Shown piece by piece: positions 53,500 to 63,553 of a stretch of DNA of 64,000 nt (position 1 is the first letter of the stretch; each line of letters starts with the position of its first letter). The translations under genes were made by a program, and so were the position numbers. Source of the DNA: Paenibacillus crassostreae (GTDB lineage: Bacteria > Bacillota > Bacilli > Paenibacillales > Paenibacillaceae). The DNA is taken from assembly GCF_001857945.1 (NCBI RefSeq), contig NZ_CP017770.1, positions 806,001 to 870,000 on the forward strand, written 5' to 3'. The notes beneath the pieces are model-generated. The model saw only the letters and a list, made by a program, of their open reading frames with translations. It did not search any database and was not told where the DNA came from.

Positions 53500-55761
53500 T
53501 TACATTGAACCATGGAATGTACGATTAATAACATCCATTTGTTGTTCACGAGTCAATTTAATGAAGTTAACCGCATATCCAGAGACACGGATCGTCAATT
53601 GAGGATATTCTTCAGGATGTTCCATCGCATCCATCAATTGATCACGATTAAATACGTTGACATTAAGATGATGAGCGCCACTACCGAAATATCCATCCAG
53701 CATCGCTACAAGGTTAGATTTACGAATTTCTTCTTCTTTACCTAATGCCTTAGGAACGATAGAGAATGTATTAGAGATTCCATCCAAGCTATCTTCATAA
53801 GGAAGTTTAGCAACAGAGCTTAGTGAAGCGAGTGCACCCTTCTTATCACGTCCATGCATTGGGTTAGCACCTGGTGCGAACGGTTCACCTGCTTTACGTC
53901 CATCTGGTGTATTTCCGGTTTTCTTACCGTACACTACATTTGAAGTAATCGTCAAGATTGACTGTGTCGGCAAAGAGTTACGATAAGTTTTATTCTTACG
54001 AATCATACTCATGAAGGATTCAACCAATTTAACGGCAATTTGGTCAACACGGTCGTCGTTGTTACCGTAGCAAGGATATTCGCCTTCAGTTACAAAGTCT
54101 ACTGCAATTCCATTTTCGTTACGAACCGGTTTAACTTTAGCATATTTGATGGCACTCAATGAGTCGGCAACAACGGATAAACCAGCAATACCACAAGCCA
54201 TTGTACGAAGAATATCACGATCATGTAACGCCATTTCAATACGTTCGTAAGCATATTTATCATGCATATAGTGGATTACGTTAAGCGTATTTACGTACAG
54301 ATTAGCCAGCCATTCCATCATTGGTATGAAACGTTTCATCACTTCATCGTAATCCAAGTATTCGGAAGTAATTGCTGGATATTCTGGACCAACTTGCGTA
54401 CCATATCTTTCATCCTTACCACCGTTAATTGCATAGAGAAGGCATTTAGCTAAGTTCGCACGAGCCCCAAAAAATTGCATTTGTTTACCAATTCGCATAG
54501 CCGATACGCAGCAAGCAATACCGTAGTCATCGCCATAGATTGGACGCATCAAGTCGTCGTTCTCGTATTGAATTGCACTTGTTTCAATGGAAACTTTAGT
54601 ACAATATTTTTTGAAGGATTCAGGCAATCTTTCTGACCAAAGCACTGTTAAGTTCGGTTCTGGAGCAGCTCCCAAATTGTTCAGTGTGTGCAAGAAACGG
54701 AAGCTACTCTTCGTAACACGAGTTACCCCGTTTACAGACATACCACCTATGGATTCAGTTACCCAAGTTGGATCGCCACTGTATAGTTCGTTATATTCAG
54801 GAGTTCTAAGGAATTTTACAATTCTGAGCTTCATAACGAAATGGTCAACCAGTTCTTGAGCAGTTTCTTCAGTCATTGTTCCTTCGGCAAGATCACGCTC
54901 GATGTATGCGTCAAGGAAAGAGGATACACGGCCGAGGGACATAGCTGCTCCGTCTTGTTCTTTTACAGCTGCTAAGTATCCGAAGTATAACCATTGGAAT
55001 GCTTCTTTTGCAGTATTTGCAGGTCTGGAAATATCAAATCCATACATTTCACCTAGTTGTTTCAATTCGCCTAAAGAACGAATTTGCTCGGACAATTCTT
55101 CGCGAAGGCGAATTACATCTTCATCCATAACAGCAACTTCAAGATCTTTCAACTCATGTTGTTTTTGTGTGATCAGGAAATCTACACCGTAAAGTGCTAC
55201 ACGACGATAGTCACCAATAATCCGTCCACGGCCGTAAGCATCAGGCAATCCTGTAATTATTCCAGTGTGACGAGCATTTCTCATATCTGCAGTATAAGCA
55301 TCAAAAACACCTTGATTATGTGTTTTACGAACATTTGTATACAAGTCTACAATTTCAGGTGGCAAGTCAAATCCGTAAGCTTTACATGCTGTGATGACCA
55401 TTCTAACACCGCCATTAGGACGAATCGTGCGTTGGAATGGTGCGGAACCTTGTACACCAATAATTTGTTCTTTGTCTTTATCTAAAAAGCCTGGCGCATG
55501 AGAAGTTATGGTAGATGGTGTGTTGACATCAACATCTAATACACCGCCAGCTTCTCTTTCTTGCTTGGACAAGTTCGACACGATCTCCCACAATGCTTTT
55601 GTGTTTGCAGTCGCTCCCTCCAAGAAAGACTCGTTACCCTCATAAGGCTTAATGTTAGTATCTAGGAAATTACTTGTGTTGACTTCTTTCATCCATTTTC
55701 CTGCTTTGAAACCTCTCCACGCATTTTGCACTTTTAGCACTTCTTTTTCGATCACCGACAT
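53500..55761 (-). CDS. pflB: Pyruvate formate-lyase
   Basis: A 753-residue glycyl-radical enzyme converting pyruvate and CoA to acetyl-CoA and formate anaerobically. The catalytic cysteine pair is in [16 protein letters not shown] (about residues 416-424), and the glycyl radical site in [11 protein letters not shown] near the C-terminus. ATG at 55761 follows GATGGAGGG; the frame to 55806 is extra. An Fnr-type box lies 83-98 bases before the start. O2-sensitive, needs PflA encoded next. Confidence 0.96.
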   Translation of the reverse strand: MSVIEKEVLKVQNAWRGFKAGKWMKEVNTSNFLDTNIKPYEGNESFLEGATANTKALWEIVSNLSKQEREAGGVLDVDVNTPSTITSHAPGFLDKDKEQIIGVQGSAPFQRTIRPNGGVRMVITACKAYGFDLPPEIVDLYTNVRKTHNQGVFDAYTADMRNARHTGIITGLPDAYGRGRIIGDYRRVALYGVDFLITQKQHELKDLEVAVMDEDVIRLREELSEQIRSLGELKQLGEMYGFDISRPANTAKEAFQWLYFGYLAAVKEQDGAAMSLGRVSSFLDAYIERDLAEGTMTEETAQELVDHFVMKLRIVKFLRTPEYNELYSGDPTWVTESIGGMSVNGVTRVTKSSFRFLHTLNNLGAAPEPNLTVLWSERLPESFKKYCTKVSIETSAIQYENDDLMRPIYGDDYGIACCVSAMRIGKQMQFFGARANLAKCLLYAINGGKDERYGTQVGPEYPAITSEYLDYDEVMKRFIPMMEWLANLYVNTLNVIHYMHDKYAYERIEMALHDRDILRTMACGIAGLSVVADSLSAIKYAKVKPVRNENGIAVDFVTEGEYPCYGNNDDRVDQIAVKLVESFMSMIRKNKTYRNSLPTQSILTITSNVVYGKKTGNTPDGRKAGEPFAPGANPMHGRDKKGALASLSSVAKLPYEDSLDGISNTFSIVPKALGKEEEIRKSNLVAMLDGYFGSGAHHLNVNVFNRDQLMDAMEHPEEYPQLTIRVSGYAVNFIKLTREQQMDVINRTFHGSM

Positions 55762-55843
55762 CTTAATCCCTCCATCTATATATTTATATTTCTTTGTAGA
55801 GATCATGAGTTTGAAGGAATCTCATGCCTCTCAGACTCTAGAA

Positions 55844-55859
55844 TGTGATCTTTTTCACA
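55844..55859. promoter_or_regulatory. Fnr-type operator before pflB
   Basis: TGTGATCTTTTTCACA fits TGTGA-N6-TCACA exactly. It lies 83-98 bases before pflB. Fnr encoded at 58984-59700 is the likely ligand; a Crp or Rex reading is less likely in this setting. Confidence 0.75.
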
Positions 55860-55929
55860 TTTATCAATACACTTTTTTTAATAGAGTCTTTATCTGGTTT
55901 TATTATAGTTCAAATACTAGTAAATAACA

Positions 55930-55964
55930 GTGACAAATATCACTTTCAAGGTGATATTTGTCAC
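55930..55964. promoter_or_regulatory. 35-bp perfect palindrome with two Fnr-like sites
   Basis: The arms GTGACAAATATCAC (55930-55943) and GTGATATTTGTCAC (55951-55964) are perfect inverted copies around TTTCAAG, and each arm by itself is GTGA-N6-TCAC. It lies between adhE and pflB, 72 bases after the adhE stop and 169 before pflB. It could be a paired Fnr site, the adhE terminator (T-rich TGTTATTTAC follows on the minus strand), or both. Confidence 0.6.
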
Positions 55965-56035
55965 TTTGATTCCACAAAATTTTTATTTATAATTCTCAAT
56001 TTTACAACCATCTCTTTTTTATAACTAGGTAAATA

Positions 56036-58648
56036 TTATTCGAATCTTCCATAGAAAGCATCTCTATATACATCAGCAAGTTCTGTTACTAAAGGTAATT
56101 TCGGGTTCGCTGTTGTACATTGGTCTTCAAAGGCACGATCTGCCAAGTAATCAACACCTGATTCAAATTCCTTAGCATCAAAGCCAATTTGTTGGAACGA
56201 CTCCTCGATACCCAATGTTTTATTCATTTTACGAATAGCATTGATCAAGCTGTTTACGCCTTCTTCAGTAGTACGTGCAGGCAATCCAAGAATGCGTGCA
56301 ATTTCTGCATAGCGTTCGTCAGCTACAAAATGCGAATATTTCGGGAACGAAGCAAACTTCGTTGGTTTTTTCGCATTGTATCGAATAACGTGTGGCAACA
56401 GAATAGCATTTGTACGACCATGAGCAGTGTGATATTTTCCACCCCATTTGTGCGCTAAGCTGTGGTTAATTCCTAAGAATGCATTGGCAAAAGCCATACC
56501 TGCAATAGTGGAAGCATTGTGCATTTTTTCACGTGCTAGTTTATCACTTTCCAATGCTGACTTCTCAAGATATTGGAATACCAATTGGATCGCTTTAATT
56601 GCAAGACCATCTGTATAATCGTTAGCCATTACTGATACATAAGCTTCAATCGCATGTGTTAGTACATCCATACCTGTATCTGCTACAGCTACACGAGGTA
56701 GAGAGTATACGAACTCAGGATCTACGATGGCAACATCTGGAGTTAATTCATAATCTGCTAACGGATACTTCGTATTTCCATTATTTTTATCTGTGATAAC
56801 TGCGAACGAAGTTACTTCTGAACCTGTACCAGATGTTGTTGGGATAGCTACGAACTTCGCTTTTTGACCTAGCGATGGGTATTTATATATACGTTTACGA
56901 ATATCCAAGAATTTTTGTTTCAAGCCATTGAAATCAGCATCTGGGTATTCATAAAATAACCACATTGCTTTTGCAGCATCCATCGGTGAACCACCACCAA
57001 GTGCGATAATACAGTCAGGATTAAATCTATTCATCATAGCTGTACCACGGTTTACTGTATCTGTAGATGGATCTGGTTCTACTTCTGAGAATACTTCAAT
57101 AGCAACAGGAACTCGACGTTGACGAAGGTAATGTTCAACTTTCTCAACATAGCCTAGTTTCACCATCATAGGGTCAGTGATAATAGCTACACGAGTGATA
57201 TCAGGCATTTGAGCAAGATACTGAGTTGAACCTTTTTCAAAATAAACCTTGTTCGGAATTTTAAACCATTGCATATTCACAGTACGACGAGCCACCCTTT
57301 TCACATTGATCAAATTGATTGCACCCACGTTAGAAGAAACGGAGTTTTTACCGTAAGATCCGCAACCTAGTGTCAATGATGCTAAATTTGTATTATAAAG
57401 ATCACCAATAGCTCCATGTGTCGAAGGTGAGTTGACTAAGATCCGGCATGTTTGTAGGCGATCCGAGAATTTCATAATAACTTCTTCATTATTAGAATGA
57501 ATAACAGATGAATGTCCCATTCCGCCAAATTCAACAATTTCAACCGCACGAGCGATCCCTTGTTCAGCATTTTTCACTTTATAACATGCAAGCACAGGAC
57601 TCAATTTTTCTGCGGATAATGGATATTTCGTACCCACACCTTCAATTTCAGCTACTAGGATTTTAGTTCCAGCTGGAACTTGAATACCAGATAGTTCAGC
57701 AATCTTCACAGCAGATTGACCCACGATTACTGGATTAACAGCACATTTGTCAGCAATCATAGCACCAGCTGTTAACTTAGCAACTTCTTCTTTATTTAAA
57801 AAGTAACAATTATTTGCAATCATCTTTTTCTTCACTTGATCAAAAATAGGTTCTTCTATGATTACAGCTTGTTCAGAAGCACAAATCATACCATTATCGA
57901 ACGATTTTGATAGGATTAAATCAGTTACCGCTTGATTGATATCAGCACTCTTTTCGATAAAGCAAGGAACGTTACCAGGTCCTACTCCGAGTGCTGGCTT
58001 ACCGCAACTGTATGCTGCTTTAACCATTGCTGATCCCCCGGTTGCTAAGATCATTGAAATACCCGGATGATTCATTAGGATGTTAGTTTTGTCCATTGTT
58101 GGTTCTTCAATCCATTGAATACAATTAGCTGGTGCACCACATTTCACTGCAGCTTCCACCAGGATTCTTGCGGCTTCACTACTACACTTTTGAGCTGATG
58201 GATGAAAACCAAAAATAATAGGATTACGAGTCTTAATGGAAATGAGAGCTTTAAACATCGTTGTTGAAGTTGGGTTAGTAACAGGAGTGATACCCATGAT
58301 TGTTCCGATTGGTTCAGCAATTTTTTGAAAACTATCATATGCATTATCTTCAATGACACCCACAGTTTTTTCGTTCTTTATACTGTGGTAGATATATTCT
58401 GTTGCGAACATATTCTTAATGATCTTGTCTTCATAAACACCTCTACCTGTTTCTTCGACTGCCAATTTTGCAAGGTACATATGTTGGTCAGAACCCGCAA
58501 CTGCCATAGCCTGTACAATCTTGTCAATTTGTTCCTGATCCATTTTCATGAATTCAGCTTGAGCAATATTAGCCTTGTCAATTAAGGATTGAATATATTC
58601 CTCTGCTCCCTGTTTCTTCTCTTGAACTACTTCGTTTTTAACTGCCAT
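56036..58648 (-). CDS. adhE: Bifunctional acetaldehyde/alcohol dehydrogenase
   Basis: An 870-residue fusion that reduces acetyl-CoA to ethanol with two NADH. The N-terminal CoA-acylating aldehyde dehydrogenase (about 1-440) has GMICASEQAV with the catalytic Cys; the C-terminal iron-dependent alcohol dehydrogenase (about 450-870) has GGGSPMDAAKAMW and the iron ligands in GMDVLTHAIEA, FLGINHSLAHKWGG and YHTAHGRTNAI. ATG at 58648 lies 10 bases after GGAGG. It probably forms spirosomes like other AdhE. With PflB it is the fermentative outlet for pyruvate. Confidence 0.95.
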   Translation of the reverse strand: MAVKNEVVQEKKQGAEEYIQSLIDKANIAQAEFMKMDQEQIDKIVQAMAVAGSDQHMYLAKLAVEETGRGVYEDKIIKNMFATEYIYHSIKNEKTVGVIEDNAYDSFQKIAEPIGTIMGITPVTNPTSTTMFKALISIKTRNPIIFGFHPSAQKCSSEAARILVEAAVKCGAPANCIQWIEEPTMDKTNILMNHPGISMILATGGSAMVKAAYSCGKPALGVGPGNVPCFIEKSADINQAVTDLILSKSFDNGMICASEQAVIIEEPIFDQVKKKMIANNCYFLNKEEVAKLTAGAMIADKCAVNPVIVGQSAVKIAELSGIQVPAGTKILVAEIEGVGTKYPLSAEKLSPVLACYKVKNAEQGIARAVEIVEFGGMGHSSVIHSNNEEVIMKFSDRLQTCRILVNSPSTHGAIGDLYNTNLASLTLGCGSYGKNSVSSNVGAINLINVKRVARRTVNMQWFKIPNKVYFEKGSTQYLAQMPDITRVAIITDPMMVKLGYVEKVEHYLRQRRVPVAIEVFSEVEPDPSTDTVNRGTAMMNRFNPDCIIALGGGSPMDAAKAMWLFYEYPDADFNGLKQKFLDIRKRIYKYPSLGQKAKFVAIPTTSGTGSEVTSFAVITDKNNGNTKYPLADYELTPDVAIVDPEFVYSLPRVAVADTGMDVLTHAIEAYVSVMANDYTDGLAIKAIQLVFQYLEKSALESDKLAREKMHNASTIAGMAFANAFLGINHSLAHKWGGKYHTAHGRTNAILLPHVIRYNAKKPTKFASFPKYSHFVADERYAEIARILGLPARTTEEGVNSLINAIRKMNKTLGIEESFQQIGFDAKEFESGVDYLADRAFEDQCTTANPKLPLVTELADVYRDAFYGRFE

Positions 58649-58724
58649 CTCCACTCATCCTCCTAGTAAATTATTTGTATCTCTCTTGCTTGATTTCATC
58701 ATAGCACATCCTTTTATCGATTTA

Positions 58725-58742
58725 TAGTGAATTATTTCACAA
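58725..58742. promoter_or_regulatory. Rex/Fnr-type operator before adhE
   Basis: TAGTGAATTATTTCACAA matches the Rex box TTGTGAA-N4-TTCACAA with one mismatch, and also the Fnr core GTGA-N6-TCACA. It is 77-94 bases before the adhE start. Rex (NADH sensor) controls adhE in many Firmicutes; no rex gene is in the window, so I cannot choose. Confidence 0.65.
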
Positions 58743-58857
58743 TCTTTAAAATTATTTTGATTTATTTTCATAGCGCTTTCATTTCTATAAAAACCTCTTC
58801 ATTCTAATTGCTTTGATAATTCAACAGGATTATTTATCTTAAAATACTCGCTAAAAA

Positions 58858-58872
58858 GTGAAATTTATCACA
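58858..58872. promoter_or_regulatory. Fnr-type site before fnr, with half-site
   Basis: GTGAAATTTATCACA (58858-58872) fits GTGA-N6-TCACA; a half site TGTGA lies at 58919-58923 and a -10 like TATAAT at 58934-58939 without a good -35. Fnr probably activates its own gene. The 335-base adhE-fnr gap holds this site, the adhE site and otherwise AT-rich DNA. Confidence 0.65.
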
Positions 58873-58983
58873 ATGTTTTAAAATTCGCCACTTTTAAAGC
58901 TGTTTATCCCCCCACAAATGTGATTTTTAACGTTATAATTAGTTTAAAATTTACTGAAAATTAAAGACAAGGGGATAACGACT

Positions 58984-59700
58984 ATGAATGAACAACTTAC
59001 TGTTATCGAAGCCCGTGGAAATACTAACTGCTTTTCTGAGACAAACTTTAATCGTCTTCTAGTGAGCATGAAGGACCGTATTATTCCTGAGGGATCACAT
59101 CTTTTTTGGGAAGGTGACTTATCTGATAAGCTCTTCTATATCAAACGTGGTCGTATCAAATTAACCAACTCTACTGATGAAGGAAAAGAACTTATCTTAT
59201 ATATGTATCAAGCAGGAGATCTGGTTGGCCAGGCTGACCCTTTCTTTAGTACCAAACATACCTTTAATGCTGAAGTTATCGAAGAGGCTGAAGTTGGTGT
59301 TATCGAACAAAAAGATCTAGAGATATTGATCTGTCAGCATTGCGATTTTTCAATTGATTTCATGAAGTGGATGGGTATTCATCATCGTTTAACACAGACT
59401 AAATTCCGCGATTTGATGCTATATGGTAAACCAGGTGCCCTCTGTTCTACATTAATTCGTCTTGGTAACACTTATGGTGAGAAGCATGGTAATCATACTC
59501 TTATTAATAAGAAAATTACTCATACTGATTTATCCAATATGATTGGGGCTACTCGTGAAAGTGTTAACCGAATGCTTAGTGATCTACGTAAAAAGGATGC
59601 TGTTGAATATGATGGCGGAATGATTGTTATTAAGGATCTATCGATGCTTCAAGATATTTGTCACTGTGAATTATGTCCAAGTGAAATATGCCGAATCTAG
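58984..59700 (+). CDS. fnr: Anaerobic regulator Fnr (Crp/Fnr family)
   Basis: A 238-residue regulator. The N-terminal beta-roll (about 25-125) is followed by a dimer helix (about 130-165) and a winged helix (about 175-215, THTDLSNMIGATRESVNRMLSDL) with the E-x2-N/S-R recognition pattern. The C-terminus DICHCELCPSEICRI has Cys228, Cys231 and Cys236, matching the C-x2-C-x4-C iron-sulfur ligands (227/230/235) of B. subtilis Fnr; Asp143 may be the fourth ligand. Extra Cys226. It is thus the Bacillus rather than the E. coli type. ATG behind AAGGGGATA. Divergent from adhE. Confidence 0.92.
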   Translation: MNEQLTVIEARGNTNCFSETNFNRLLVSMKDRIIPEGSHLFWEGDLSDKLFYIKRGRIKLTNSTDEGKELILYMYQAGDLVGQADPFFSTKHTFNAEVIEEAEVGVIEQKDLEILICQHCDFSIDFMKWMGIHHRLTQTKFRDLMLYGKPGALCSTLIRLGNTYGEKHGNHTLINKKITHTDLSNMIGATRESVNRMLSDLRKKDAVEYDGGMIVIKDLSMLQDICHCELCPSEICRI

Positions 59701-59719
59701 GTAACTAGTTCAAATCATC

Positions 59720-59764
59720 AGGGTCCATTTCCAAGAGTATCATGTACTTTTGAGAATGGACCCT
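59720..59764 (+). terminator. Terminator after fnr
   Basis: AGGGTCCATT (59720-59729) pairs perfectly with AATGGACCCT (59755-59764), followed by CTTCTTATTG on the plus strand. The loop is 25 bases with inner pairing (AGTA/TACT). Confidence 0.7.
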
Positions 59765-59784
59765 CTTCTTATTGTAAATGAAAA

Positions 59785-59814
59785 GACGACAGGCTCTGAA
59801 TTACGCCTGTCGTC
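59785..59814 (-). terminator. Terminator after the formate/nitrite channel gene
   Basis: GACGACAGGC (59785-59794) pairs perfectly with GCCTGTCGTC (59805-59814); on the minus strand followed by TTTTCATTTAC. Confidence 0.85.
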
Positions 59815-59824
59815 CTAAATATGA

Positions 59825-60655
59825 TTATTTATCTTTTGATTTTTTCCGTACTGGGGATATATACCAATAAGCCATACCTACGAACAATCCACCACCCACA
59901 ATATTTCCTAATGAGACAGGAATCATATTATGAAACCAACCCGCGATTGAAATGGTTTCAGGATGATTCGGTAGTAGGGTTGCCAGGCTGAGCAGCGTCA
60001 TATTGGCCACACTATGCTCATATCCACTCGCAATAAAAGCGAATAAGCACCACCAAATCAGAATTAGTTTTGCAACTTCTTCTTTTGCTCTCATCGACAT
60101 CCAGATAGCCAAACATACTAACCAGTTACAAAGAATTCCACGAAAAAACAGTTCCATAATGGGTAGATTCATCTTTTTCGCCGTAGCCGTAAACAGAAGA
60201 TGCTCCGCTGGGATGTCTTTAAACAGCCCCGTGCCAATAATTAATAAGCTTAGTATAATTGCACCTAATAAATTTCCAATAAATACGATACTCCAGTTCT
60301 TAAGTGTATCCTTGATCGAGGTTCTCCCTGCTAATGTACTCGCTGTAAAAAACATATTGTTCCCGGTAAACAACTCTGAACCGGCAAAAATGACTAAAGT
60401 GAGTGCAATCCCAAAGGAAGCTCCCATTACGAGCGATTGAAAAGGAGACTTCACCGCAGCTAACGGTGCACCTAGTGAGAATATAAGAATAATCCCAATT
60501 CCCACATAAGCACCAGCTAATGCTGCAGCTACCAGATATCTTGTTAAACTTTCATTCATTTTATTCTTTTTCTGTACAGCTGATTCAATAATAGTCTCGA
60601 CGTTTTGTGTATACAGATGACTCACCTCATCATAGTGTAAGATGTATTTCTCCAT
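59825..60655 (-). CDS. nirC: Formate/nitrite transporter family channel, probably NirC
   Basis: A 276-residue pentameric channel with six helices. The FNT signatures FAGSELFTGNNMF (about residues 90-102) and WSIVFIGNLLGAII (about 121-134) are present, and a central His/Thr region fits. Its place after nirBD favours nitrite import/export over formate, though pflB nearby keeps FocA possible. ATG at 60655 overlaps nirD by 26 bases; an internal start is possible. A 30-residue charged N-terminus precedes helix 1. Confidence 0.8.
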   Translation of the reverse strand: MEKYILHYDEVSHLYTQNVETIIESAVQKKNKMNESLTRYLVAAALAGAYVGIGIILIFSLGAPLAAVKSPFQSLVMGASFGIALTLVIFAGSELFTGNNMFFTASTLAGRTSIKDTLKNWSIVFIGNLLGAIILSLLIIGTGLFKDIPAEHLLFTATAKKMNLPIMELFFRGILCNWLVCLAIWMSMRAKEEVAKLILIWWCLFAFIASGYEHSVANMTLLSLATLLPNHPETISIAGWFHNMIPVSLGNIVGGGLFVGMAYWYISPVRKKSKDK

Positions 60656-60950
60656 TCTTTACATTGACAGGATAAGTTACGACTTGACCTGTATCTGGAG
60701 ATTGTACCAATCCTGTAATTAGATCAATCTTCCAGTCATATAAAGGGTCGTAGATATAATGTCCTGCTACGATCGCTTCAGCCAATGGTCCTCCCTTAGG
60801 ATGTGGCGACTTATTCTCAATCGCATAGACATTCCCATCCGAAGTGCGGAATATAGCAATCTCCTGATTATCAACCATCACGACTCTACCTACTTGTAAT
60901 AAATAATCATCTAGTGAACCTACAGAATATATCTTAGTAGTCATTTCCAT
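60630..60950 (-). CDS. nirD: Nitrite reductase (NADH) small subunit
   Basis: A 106-residue Rieske-fold protein that partners NirB. The places of the Rieske ligands read SPHPKGG and DPLYDWKID, i.e. both cysteines and one histidine are replaced, so no 2Fe-2S cluster is expected; this is normal for NirD. ATG at 60950 follows GGAAGGAG; the longer frame to 60977 reads through the ribosome site. Ten bases to nirB is less than usual, and it overlaps the next gene, so translation is coupled. Confidence 0.88.
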   Translation of the reverse strand: MEMTTKIYSVGSLDDYLLQVGRVVMVDNQEIAIFRTSDGNVYAIENKSPHPKGGPLAEAIVAGHYIYDPLYDWKIDLITGLVQSPDTGQVVTYPVNVKNGEIHLTL

Positions 60951-60986
60951 TTGACAGATCTCCTTCCCATATATCAATCTAATTTG

Positions 60987-63428
60987 TTATTCAACTGAAA
61001 TCGCTAATTTATGATCCTCATATAGCGCTGTGCGTGTTTTATCATCATTAAGCATTTTCTTCCAAGGATCTTCTACTTGTTGCAGCGCAATTTCTATACG
61101 TTTCACAAGTTCTTTCCGGTTATCTTGACTATCCAATATAACGGACTGAATCTTCTCAAGCCCTACTCGCTCAACCCACTCCGAGGTTCTTTCCAAGTAG
61201 TTACCTGTTTCACGGTAATATTGCATAACAGCCCCACAAATTTCTATCAATTCATCATCAGTCTTCACTTTACAGAAGCTATCTGCAATACGAGGTTTGA
61301 TCCCCCCATTACCACCGATAAAGATTTCCCATCCTCCATCATTTCCAATGATACCAATATCCTTTGTACATGATTCAGCGCAACTCCGCGGACATCCATT
61401 GACAGCAATTTTAAATTTCGCTGGGAAATCTAAGCGTTCGAATTTACGTTCAATATAGGCACCCATACCCATTGAATCCTGTGTACCAAAGCGACAGAAT
61501 TGCGAACCTACACAAGTCTTGACTGTACGTAATGATTTGGCATAAGCATATCCTGAAGGCATATCAAGTTCTTCCCATACTTTAGGTAGATCTTCTTTTT
61601 TCACTCCAATAAGATCAAGTCGTTGTCCACCCGTAACTTTTACAACCTTCACATCATATTTCAAGGAAACATCTGCAATCTTCTTGAGATCTTCCGGTGT
61701 TGTTACACCACCATACATTCTTGGAACAACCGTATAGGTACCATCTTTTTGAATGTTTGCATTCATCCGTTCATTCACAAATCGTGATTCTTTCTCATCC
61801 TCATGAGTTTCAGGATTCAACATGTGTAAATAGTAGTTTAGAGCTGGGCGACATTTCGAGCATCCTTCCTCGTTACTCCAACCTAGTACATTCATGATTT
61901 CACGTGTAGTCGACAATCCTTTTATTGTTATTTCTGCTATGATTTTATCCCGATCAAGAGTCGTACAACCACAAATACCTTGTTTAGCAGCCGTCTTGAA
62001 TCCATCTCCTAGAACGTACTGCAATATTTGCTCAACGACTGGTTTACAGCCACCACAAGAACGTGTTGCCCCAGTACAAGCCTTAATTTCATCAACACTC
62101 GTTAATCCTTGGTTCGTAATTACATCTACAATTGTTTTTTTCGTTACACCGTTACATCCACATACAATTTCTTCATCAGACATAGTCTCAATCGATGATT
62201 GCTTACTAGCTCCACCACCACAGCATCCAGTTCCCATAATAGTGCTATAAATATCATCCGTCATTTCTGATTGTTGTTTAATCAATTTTTGCAAATTAGA
62301 AGACTCTGTCACATCACCGAATAACACAGCTCCAACGATTGTATTGTTACGAAGAAGAACTTTTTTATAGGTTCTCTTCCACTCATCTTTAGCAGAAATC
62401 ACTGTATGTTCGGGTCCTTCAACAAAATCACCTGCTGAGAACACATCAACACCCGAAATTTTTAGCTTCGTTGCTACAATAGAACCTTCATAAGGTGCAG
62501 TATCCACTCCACAAATATGTTTAGCTAATACATGACCTTGCTCAAATAATGGCGCAACAAGTCCGTAACACACTCCACGATGTTGTGTACATTCACCGAC
62601 AGAATATACTCCTTCTATTGATGTCTGCATGTAATCATCAACAACAATACCTCGTCCTACTTCCAATCCACTTGCTTGAGCAAGCGCGATGTTCGGTTTA
62701 ATACCTACCGCCATAACCACAAGGTCTGCCATTAATTCACTACCATCACTAAATCGCAATCCGCTTACTCGTTCGTCTCCCATGAGTTCGGAAGTTTGTT
62801 TTCCCATAGCAAATTTAATTCCTTGACGTTCTAATTCAGCTTGTAGCATAGAAGAAGCACTGCGGTCCAATTGACGTTCCATAATATCTTCCATCAGATG
62901 AACTACGGTTACATCCATACCTAGATTTACAAGCCCTTTAGCTGCTTCTAAACCTAAGAGTCCTCCACCTATGACAGCTGCCTTTTTATAATTACGTGCT
63001 GCCTCAATCATTTGGTTACAGTCATTTATATCTCTGAAACCTACAACCCCTTCTTTATCACTACCAGGAATCGGTAATATAAATGGGTTAGATCCTGTAG
63101 CCATAATGATTTTGTCATATGACTCCTTCTTACCATCATCTGTAGTTATCTGTTTAGTAACCGGATCTATATGTGTCACTGTTGTTCCCGTATGAAGTGT
63201 AATTTGATTATCTCGATACCAGTTCCAATCATTTAATACAATATCATCAATCGTCTTGCTACCTTCTAGAACATAAGATAACATGATGCGGTTATAGTTA
63301 GGGTGTGGCTCACTTCCGAATACCGTAATATCAAATGAATTGTTTAATTTTAGAATTTGCTCAACAGTACTTATCCCAGCCATCCCATTACCAATAATGA
63401 TTAGTTTCTCTTTTGATTGAGTTTGCAT
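60987..63428 (-). CDS. nirB: NADH-dependent nitrite reductase, large subunit
   Basis: An 813-residue cytoplasmic siroheme enzyme reducing nitrite to ammonium. FAD motif IIGNGMAGISTVEQI and NAD motif AAVIGGGLLGLEAAKG come first (1-400); two BFD-like 2Fe-2S domains follow (about 420-545: CGCNGVTKKTI, CTGATRSCGGCK, CGCTTLDRDKI, CSKCRPAL); then the siroheme/4Fe-4S domain with CVGSQFC and GCPRSCAESC. ATG at 63428 follows AAAGGGAGG. Its promoter region carries two Fnr-type sites. Serves nitrite respiration/detoxification or assimilation; no nitrate reductase is in this window. Confidence 0.94.
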   Translation of the reverse strand: MQTQSKEKLIIIGNGMAGISTVEQILKLNNSFDITVFGSEPHPNYNRIMLSYVLEGSKTIDDIVLNDWNWYRDNQITLHTGTTVTHIDPVTKQITTDDGKKESYDKIIMATGSNPFILPIPGSDKEGVVGFRDINDCNQMIEAARNYKKAAVIGGGLLGLEAAKGLVNLGMDVTVVHLMEDIMERQLDRSASSMLQAELERQGIKFAMGKQTSELMGDERVSGLRFSDGSELMADLVVMAVGIKPNIALAQASGLEVGRGIVVDDYMQTSIEGVYSVGECTQHRGVCYGLVAPLFEQGHVLAKHICGVDTAPYEGSIVATKLKISGVDVFSAGDFVEGPEHTVISAKDEWKRTYKKVLLRNNTIVGAVLFGDVTESSNLQKLIKQQSEMTDDIYSTIMGTGCCGGGASKQSSIETMSDEEIVCGCNGVTKKTIVDVITNQGLTSVDEIKACTGATRSCGGCKPVVEQILQYVLGDGFKTAAKQGICGCTTLDRDKIIAEITIKGLSTTREIMNVLGWSNEEGCSKCRPALNYYLHMLNPETHEDEKESRFVNERMNANIQKDGTYTVVPRMYGGVTTPEDLKKIADVSLKYDVKVVKVTGGQRLDLIGVKKEDLPKVWEELDMPSGYAYAKSLRTVKTCVGSQFCRFGTQDSMGMGAYIERKFERLDFPAKFKIAVNGCPRSCAESCTKDIGIIGNDGGWEIFIGGNGGIKPRIADSFCKVKTDDELIEICGAVMQYYRETGNYLERTSEWVERVGLEKIQSVILDSQDNRKELVKRIEIALQQVEDPWKKMLNDDKTRTALYEDHKLAISVE

Positions 63429-63492
63429 AATAGAAAGCCTCCCTTTCTGCCTTGCTTGATACTATCATTTTATACTAATAAAAATTCAAGGT

Positions 63493-63508
63493 TGTGATTT
63501 GATTCACA
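63493..63508. promoter_or_regulatory. Fnr-type operator, nirB-proximal
   Basis: TGTGATTTGATTCACA matches TGTGA-N6-TCACA exactly. A -10-like TATAAA on the minus strand at 63474-63469 puts the site centre about 39-41 bases before the expected start, the usual activating position for Fnr. Confidence 0.8.
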
Positions 63509-63513
63509 TTAAA

Positions 63514-63529
63514 TGTGAAATTAATCACA
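63514..63529. promoter_or_regulatory. Fnr-type operator, nirB-distal
   Basis: TGTGAAATTAATCACA, another exact TGTGA-N6-TCACA. Its centre is 21 bases (two turns) from the proximal site, on the same DNA face. Two dimers might bind together. A further half site TTCACA follows at 63536-63541. Confidence 0.75.
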
Positions 63530-63553
63530 ACAATGTTCACAATTATACTTAAG

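Noticed and set aside
60630..60950. NirD as a broken Rieske protein
   Set aside because: Loss of the cluster ligands is normal for NirD subunits and not a sign of decay.
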